A DNA stretch of 19,744 nucleotides. Origin: UPXZ01 sp964345395 (GTDB lineage Bacteria > Bacteroidota > Bacteroidia > Bacteroidales > Paludibacteraceae). Within the stretch, counting starts at the first letter, position 1; every line of letters begins with the position of its first letter. Below, in pieces: positions 16,701-19,744 of the stretch. The DNA is taken from the NCBI GenBank assembly GCA_964345395.1, contig CAYFRA010000033.1, forward strand, positions 1-19,744, given 5' to 3'. The translations under genes were made by a program, and so were the position numbers. Below the pieces are notes generated by a model, which did no database searches, was not told where the DNA came from, and was given only the letters and a program-made list of their open reading frames with translations.

Positions 16701-16984
16701 CAAAACAGGAAAAGAATGGTAAATGCACTGGCAATAGCGGAGAAAGCATTGACCAACATAGCCACCTTGGTGGGATCAGAGGTAAAAAGCGTAAATAGCT
16801 TAGCGGAAAGCATAAAAAAAGGAGCTCCGGGTGGGTGCCCTACGTCAAATTTATATATAGTTGAAATAAATTCACCGCAATCCCAAAAACTTGCTGTCGG
16901 TTCGATAGTTAAAAGATAAGTTACCGCTGCTACAGCAAATGCCAACCAGCCTAAAGTCGTATTTAAAAATCTAAAATTCTTCAT
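13754..16984 (-). CDS. DUF2723 GT-C-type membrane protein (PMT-like)
   Basis: A 1076-aa polytopic membrane protein of the DUF2723 family, which has the GT-C fold of protein O-mannosyltransferases; the human relative TMEM260 O-mannosylates IPT-type Ig-like domains. Residues 10-360 hold about ten helices. The first loop has EPTASFWDCGEFIST (28-42), with Asp35 and Glu38 in the position of the GT-C catalytic acidic residues, followed by VGHPPGAP (48-55). EGEVYAYSSFF (143-153) and SIGVHLLNLL (187-196) follow. A second membrane block spans about 565-670, then YQPRERDYAY (615-624), NWDDHDRSGR (674-683) and FSNGDNDTFPLWYNQ (704-718), all typical of the bacterial long form. The C-terminal 300 residues are soluble and probably periplasmic or helical-repeat like. 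It heads the five-gene envelope set, with a TATCTTTG promoter element 54 bp upstream. The acceptor is unknown. Confidence 0.9.
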   Translation of the reverse strand: MKNFRFLNTTLGWLAFAVAAVTYLLTIEPTASFWDCGEFISTIYKFDVGHPPGAPFFMLSAKLFTLFTSDPTKVAMLVNAFSAIASAFTILFLFWTITHLAQKLIKRSETEYTLADKVLVLGSGMVGALAYTFSDTFWFSAVEGEVYAYSSFFTAIVFWLILKWEKNADNVGSDRWLILIAYLMGLSIGVHLLNLLTIPAIVLVYYYKRYTPSVKGILLAMLTSVLILAFTLYGLMTGVTFWAAKFELFFVNTLGMAYNTGWLVYLLLLISSLIWAIYETHHHKNYLRMVISFVLAITLSGIPFLLENTILGLLIIIALVLFFTYKQSAVKPRWLNTVIVMVTVVLIGYSSYAVIVVRSAAQPTMDQNSPDNVFALKYYLNREQYGDRPLFYGATFNAPMQLKVVGNTCEYDYEKTPQYAPKPKQNPSEKDEYVVAGYKFKARKDKNFMMLFPRMYSSDPSHVSAYKEWAQVKGNTVRYDYCGEMKSEIKPTFVENLRFFFSYQVNFMYWRYFMWNFSGRQNDLQSHGEIEHGNWITGINFLDSLRLGDQTYLPSELKENKGRNTYYMLPLLLGLIGIFFLLNRGKDGTHVFWIVLLLFFLTGLAIVMYLNQTPYQPRERDYAYAGSFYAFAIWIGLGVMGLARLFDKFLPKSLSATLATILALGVPVLMGAQNWDDHDRSGRTVARDFGQNYLYSVGENAILFSNGDNDTFPLWYNQEVEGVRTDVRVCNLSYLPTDWYIDQMKRASYDSKPLPISWEKKDYITGTNDILTVVDYLEGKPYNLAEAMEVIKSDHEELKIEGDGIIPSSKLVLPINKEQVLKSGTVSEQFHQDIVDEMIFDLPRNIFKGDAMVLEMIKENNWERPMYICVTVGEEYYPKSINKYLTRTGLAYQIVPANLENDSSETESVDIERMYDNMMNKFKFGGVENPKVYIDEQTMRMTKTHRIQFIYLADALLEKGDTVRARNVLEYAEKVIPSSTVPHDFSSNMLALKFLEAGLNKQGAEILSKVADRSVEYLTWYGSLKPSLQNSLQRSIGHEAAVLNQVLQILRQFDEKEMIDKYELHFYSIMEKFGYK

Positions 16985-17038
16985 AGAGAAAGATATTTTA
17001 ATTTATTGTTTAATTCTGATTCAATGATATAAAACTTT

Positions 17039-17046
17039 CAAAGATA
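17039..17046 (-). promoter_or_regulatory. Putative -7 element for the DUF2723 operon
   Basis: TATCTTTG on the minus strand is an exact fit to TAnnTTTG. The -33 region is only TTTA at the right distance (about 20 nt). Transcription would start near 17032, about 48 nt before the ATG at 16984. Upstream of it, between 17047 and 17192, I see only short imperfect inverted repeats and no convincing terminator for the nucleotidyltransferase gene. Confidence 0.5.
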
Positions 17047-17192
17047 CAAAGATTATTTATTACGCATAAAAGCAATCTTCGCTTTTTAGTGATTATTATA
17101 AGAGATGAAGAGGTTTGATTTTAAAATAAGCTACTCATCTTCTCCAAATATTCCAGATCTGTTTTTTAAAGATGAAAATTTTAATTCTCCAT

Positions 17193-17927
17193 TTACAAGC
17201 TTTTTAGAAATGATTCAGCTTCACTTATAGTCTCAATTTTCCCTATATCCATCATTTTCAAACTCTCTGGTTCGTAAGCAACAATGCGATGATTGATAGA
17301 GCTTTGCAAATAGAAATCAATGATAGAAAAAACATCTTCATATCCTTCCATCAACTCAAAAACCTGCGGTGATACAACCTGAATACCTGAAAAAGCCAAC
17401 TTGCGGTATCTATCTACATCCATTTTCTCAAATGGTTTGGTCTCTTTTGTTTGCTCATTCACCCACCCTTTCAGTTCGTTATTTTCATCAAAAAGCAAAT
17501 AACGAAACGTATCTCTTTCGCTTACCACCAAACTACCCAATCTGTCAACATCTGAAATATGCTCTTGATACAATTTACTTAAATTAATATTGGAAATAAT
17601 ATCTACATTGTGAATCAAGATCGGCTCATCTCTATCTATTAGTTTTCTGATATTTTTGACCCCCCCACCTGTATTCAGCAATTTTTCACTTTCATCGGAG
17701 ATAATGATATCAACATCAAAATTGTCATTGCGTTGCAAAAACGCTTTTATTTGCTCCGAAAAATGATGCGTATTAATGATAATTTCATCAAAACCATGTT
17801 GTTTTAACTTGTTGATACATCGTTCCAACAAGCTTTTTCCATCTACTTGAACCAATGCTTTGGGGATAGAGTCTGTCAAAGGTCGCAAGCGAGTGCCCAA
17901 GCCCGCCGCAAAAATCATTGCTCTCAT
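17193..17927 (-). CDS. Sugar-1-phosphate nucleotidyltransferase (MurU/RmlA-like)
   Basis: A 244-aa GT-A-fold nucleotidyltransferase that would join a nucleoside triphosphate to a sugar-1-phosphate. The signature AAGLGTRLRPLTDSIPKAL spans 7-25 and includes the catalytic Arg15 and Lys23. LLNTGGGVKNIRKLI at 83-97 binds the nucleotide base, and HNVDI at 106-110 carries Asp109, the expected metal ligand. Length and layout resemble MurU (N-acetylmuramate-1-phosphate uridylyltransferase of the cell-wall recycling route) and short mannose-1-phosphate guanylyltransferases; the sequence alone does not separate these. The AmgK-type kinase that often accompanies MurU is not in the window. It is on the same strand as the envelope genes but 208 bp upstream. 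A run of seven G (17660-17666) sits in the codons for the GGG motif. Confidence 0.85.
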   Translation of the reverse strand: MRAMIFAAGLGTRLRPLTDSIPKALVQVDGKSLLERCINKLKQHGFDEIIINTHHFSEQIKAFLQRNDNFDVDIIISDESEKLLNTGGGVKNIRKLIDRDEPILIHNVDIISNINLSKLYQEHISDVDRLGSLVVSERDTFRYLLFDENNELKGWVNEQTKETKPFEKMDVDRYRKLAFSGIQVVSPQVFELMEGYEDVFSIIDFYLQSSINHRIVAYEPESLKMMDIGKIETISEAESFLKSL

Positions 17928-18345
17928 TTCTATTCTATTTTATGCAATAATGAATTTTTATTTTTATTCAGTAAACAACAGTTTCTCATCCATCATCTAT
18001 CTAAAAATTCTTAAACTGCTATCTATTTATATTTTTTATCAATTAAAATAATCAACGAAAATAGTCATAAAATAAGATATTATCAAGATTTAAAGCTATA
18101 TTAAGTAATTGATTTACTTTTTATTTTTGACATAGCTTGCAAAGTGATATTTTTGAATAAAAACGAAGATTATAAACAAATATAAATCGAAAGCTAAATA
18201 TTTGTCGATACTAAATAAAATGTTTATAATTGCACTGAATTTTGAGTATCAAAACAGTTTAATTTGATGGACTTAGTTTTTTTTACTCGAATTAGATTTG
18301 AATTTTTTAATTACATGAAAAACTAATAACAAAATCTAAGAATTT
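17928..18345. other. AT-rich divergent intergenic region, nucleotidyltransferase / gdhA
   Basis: 418 bp with no convincing coding sequence or RNA gene on either strand. It contains three TAnnTTTG-type elements on the + strand: TATTTTTG at 18122-18129 and 18148-18155, and TAGATTTG at 18293-18300. The first of these supplies a TTTG (18126-18129) 18 nt before the second. No clear promoter toward the minus-strand gene was found. The region is longer than most others in this compact window and may hold regulatory sites for gdhA. Confidence 0.6.
18293..18300 (+). promoter_or_regulatory. gdhA: Candidate -7 element for gdhA
   Basis: TAGATTTG fits TAnnTTTG and is 45 bp before the gdhA ATG. The nearest TTTG (18263-18266) is 26 nt upstream, which is too far for the usual spacing, so support is partial. 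The pair at 18126-18129 and 18148-18155 is an alternative with a leader of about 185 nt. Confidence 0.35.
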
Positions 18346-19680
18346 ATGAATCTTGAAAAATTAATGCAAGAACTGGAAGCAAAACATCCAGGTGAACAAG
18401 AGTATTTACAAGCCGTTCACGAAGTGCTAATGACTATCGAAGAAGTTTATAACCAACATCCTGAATTTGAGAAGATGAAAATTGCGGAGCAAATGGTAGA
18501 ACCAGATCGCGTTTTCACATTCAAAGTTCCATGGGTTGATGATCAAGGTGAAGTGCATGTAAACTTAGGGTATCGTGTACAATTTAACAATGCAATCGGT
18601 CCATACAAAGGTGGTATTCGTTTTCATCCATCTGTAAATCTTTCTATTTTGAAGTTTTTAGGTTTTGAACAAACTTTTAAAAACGCATTGACAACCCTTC
18701 CAATGGGTGGTGGTAAAGGTGGTTCTGACTTCAATCCACGTGGCAAATCTGATGCAGAAATCATGAGATTCTGCCAAGCGTATATGTTAGAATTGTGGCA
18801 CCACATCGGCGAAAACACTGACGTACCAGCTGGTGATATTGGTGTAGGAGCTCGCGAAGTAGGTTATATGTTTGGTATGTATCGCAAATTGGCACGTGTC
18901 AATACGGGTGTATTTACAGGTAAAGGTTTAGACTTTGGTGGCTCGCTTATTCGTCCTGAGGCTACTGGTTTCGGTGCAATGTATTTTGTAAAACAAATAC
19001 TTGAAACAGCTGGTGATGATATCAAAGGGAAAACCATCGCATTGTCTGGTTTCGGTAATGTAGCTTGGGGTGCAGCACTAAAAGCAACTGAAATGGGTGC
19101 TAAGGTAGTTGCTATTTCAGGTCCTGACGGTTACGTGTATGACGAAGAGGGTATTTCTGGCGAAAAAATCGAATATATGGTTGAACTTCGTGACTCTCGC
19201 AATGACGTTGTTGCTCCTTATGCTGAGAAATTTGGTGCAAAATTCTTTGCTGGACGCAAACCTTGGGAGGTAAAAGTTGATATTGCTATGCCTTGTGCAA
19301 CACAAAATGAACTTAACGAAGAAGATGCAAAAAACATCATCGCTAATGGTACTAAATATGTAGCTGAGGTATCCAATATGGGTTGTACTCCTGAAGCTAT
19401 CGATCTATTTATCAAAAACAAAGTAACTTACGGACCAGGTAAAGCTGTAAATGCTGGAGGAGTTGCTACTTCAGGTTTAGAGATGACTCAAAATGCAATG
19501 CACTTATCTTGGCCAGCTGAAGAGGTTGATGCTAAGTTGCAACAAATTATGAGCGACATCCATAGCCAGTGCGTAAGATACGGTGCTGAAGAAGGTGGAT
19601 ATATCAACTATATGAAAGGTGCAAACATTGCTGGATTTATGAAAGTTGCAAGAGCAATGTTAGCTCAAGGCGTATTATAG
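18346..19680 (+). CDS. gdhA: NADP-type glutamate dehydrogenase
   Basis: Glutamate dehydrogenase interconverts 2-oxoglutarate plus ammonia and glutamate in the cytosol. The 444-aa length is that of the hexameric short bacterial enzymes. GPYKGGIRFHPSVN at 85-98 and LPMGGGKGGSDFNPRGKSD at 118-136 form the substrate site, with catalytic Lys124; DVPAGDIGVGAREVGYM at 159-175 supplies the catalytic Asp164. The Rossmann segment ALSGFGNVAWGAA spans 232-244. Such enzymes in Bacteroidales are usually NADP-linked and biosynthetic, but cofactor choice is not proven by what I see. No Shine-Dalgarno sequence precedes the ATG. The gene stands alone on the + strand after a 418-bp intergenic region. Codon use is richer in C-ending and preferred codons than in neighbours, consistent with high expression (impression, not calculated). 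Confidence 0.96.
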   Translation: MNLEKLMQELEAKHPGEQEYLQAVHEVLMTIEEVYNQHPEFEKMKIAEQMVEPDRVFTFKVPWVDDQGEVHVNLGYRVQFNNAIGPYKGGIRFHPSVNLSILKFLGFEQTFKNALTTLPMGGGKGGSDFNPRGKSDAEIMRFCQAYMLELWHHIGENTDVPAGDIGVGAREVGYMFGMYRKLARVNTGVFTGKGLDFGGSLIRPEATGFGAMYFVKQILETAGDDIKGKTIALSGFGNVAWGAALKATEMGAKVVAISGPDGYVYDEEGISGEKIEYMVELRDSRNDVVAPYAEKFGAKFFAGRKPWEVKVDIAMPCATQNELNEEDAKNIIANGTKYVAEVSNMGCTPEAIDLFIKNKVTYGPGKAVNAGGVATSGLEMTQNAMHLSWPAEEVDAKLQQIMSDIHSQCVRYGAEEGGYINYMKGANIAGFMKVARAMLAQGVL

Positions 19681-19698
19681 ACTTTTCATAACTATATC

Positions 19699-19724
19699 GG
19701 AGAGTTATTTTTTCTCTCTAATTT
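19699..19724 (+). terminator. Weak candidate terminator after gdhA
   Basis: GAGAG (19700-19704) can pair with CTCTC (19714-19718), extended by one G-T pair, with a 9-nt T-rich loop and TAATTTT following. The stem is short, so termination here is uncertain. Confidence 0.3.
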
Positions 19725-19744
19725 TCAGGGTTTCTTCTATTTTA

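Noticed and set aside
17047..17192. Terminator between the nucleotidyltransferase and DUF2723 genes
   Set aside because: The best pairings (AAAAGC/GCTTTT around 17068-17085 and AGATGA/TCATCT around 17102-17140) are only six base pairs long, and the second has a long loop.
1..19744. CRISPR array, tRNA/rRNA genes, insertion sequence, integrase, toxin-antitoxin or phage-defence system
   Set aside because: No regularly spaced repeats, no terminal inverted repeats with a transposase, no cloverleaf candidates and no protein with such motifs were seen on either strand.

Overview
The window is a stretch of chromosome from a low-GC member of the Bacteroidota, most likely Bacteroidales. The evidence is the families present (DUF2723, DUF2851, a Big_5/SbsA-type Ig lipoprotein, a short Psd-A decarboxylase), the near absence of Shine-Dalgarno sequences, and several upstream regions that fit the Bacteroides-type promoter (TTTG, about 20 nt, TAnnTTTG). 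No tRNA, rRNA, CRISPR array, insertion sequence, integrase or phage gene was seen. Most of it is housekeeping DNA.

Layout. 1-547 (-) is the 5' part of purB, cut by the window edge. It diverges from a short + strand operon at 756-2669: psd (phosphatidylserine decarboxylase), a MazG-like pyrophosphohydrolase and deoC (deoxyribose-phosphate aldolase). A strong hairpin at 2689-2725 closes it and faces the convergent hut region.

2734-8451 (-) is a histidine-utilisation cluster, read hutH, hutU, then two small related membrane proteins, then hutI. The first three Hut reactions (histidine to urocanate to imidazolonepropionate to formiminoglutamate) are encoded. No enzyme for formiminoglutamate is present in the window. 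A hairpin after hutU and a well-formed promoter in front of the membrane-protein pair suggest that hutI belongs to a separate transcript. The second membrane protein (3965-4422) is broken by a one-base frameshift and is easily missed; it is a paralogue of its intact neighbour.

8633-16984 (-) is a tightly packed five-gene set: DUF2723 GT-C membrane protein, NodB-type polysaccharide deacetylase, DUF2851 protein, large Ig-like lipoprotein and MATE transporter, with gaps of 9 to 39 nt. The content points to the cell envelope. Upstream, 17193-17927 (-) is a sugar-1-phosphate nucleotidyltransferase of the MurU/RmlA type. After a 418-bp AT-rich divergent intergenic region, gdhA (glutamate dehydrogenase) runs on the + strand at 18346-19680.

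I found no convincing new multi-gene system. The observations most worth following are the duplicated and decaying membrane-protein pair inside the hut cluster, the cysteine pattern and possible nuclease-like motif of the DUF2851 protein, the conserved-looking envelope operon, and repeated ATAGAAT elements around the putative hutH promoter.
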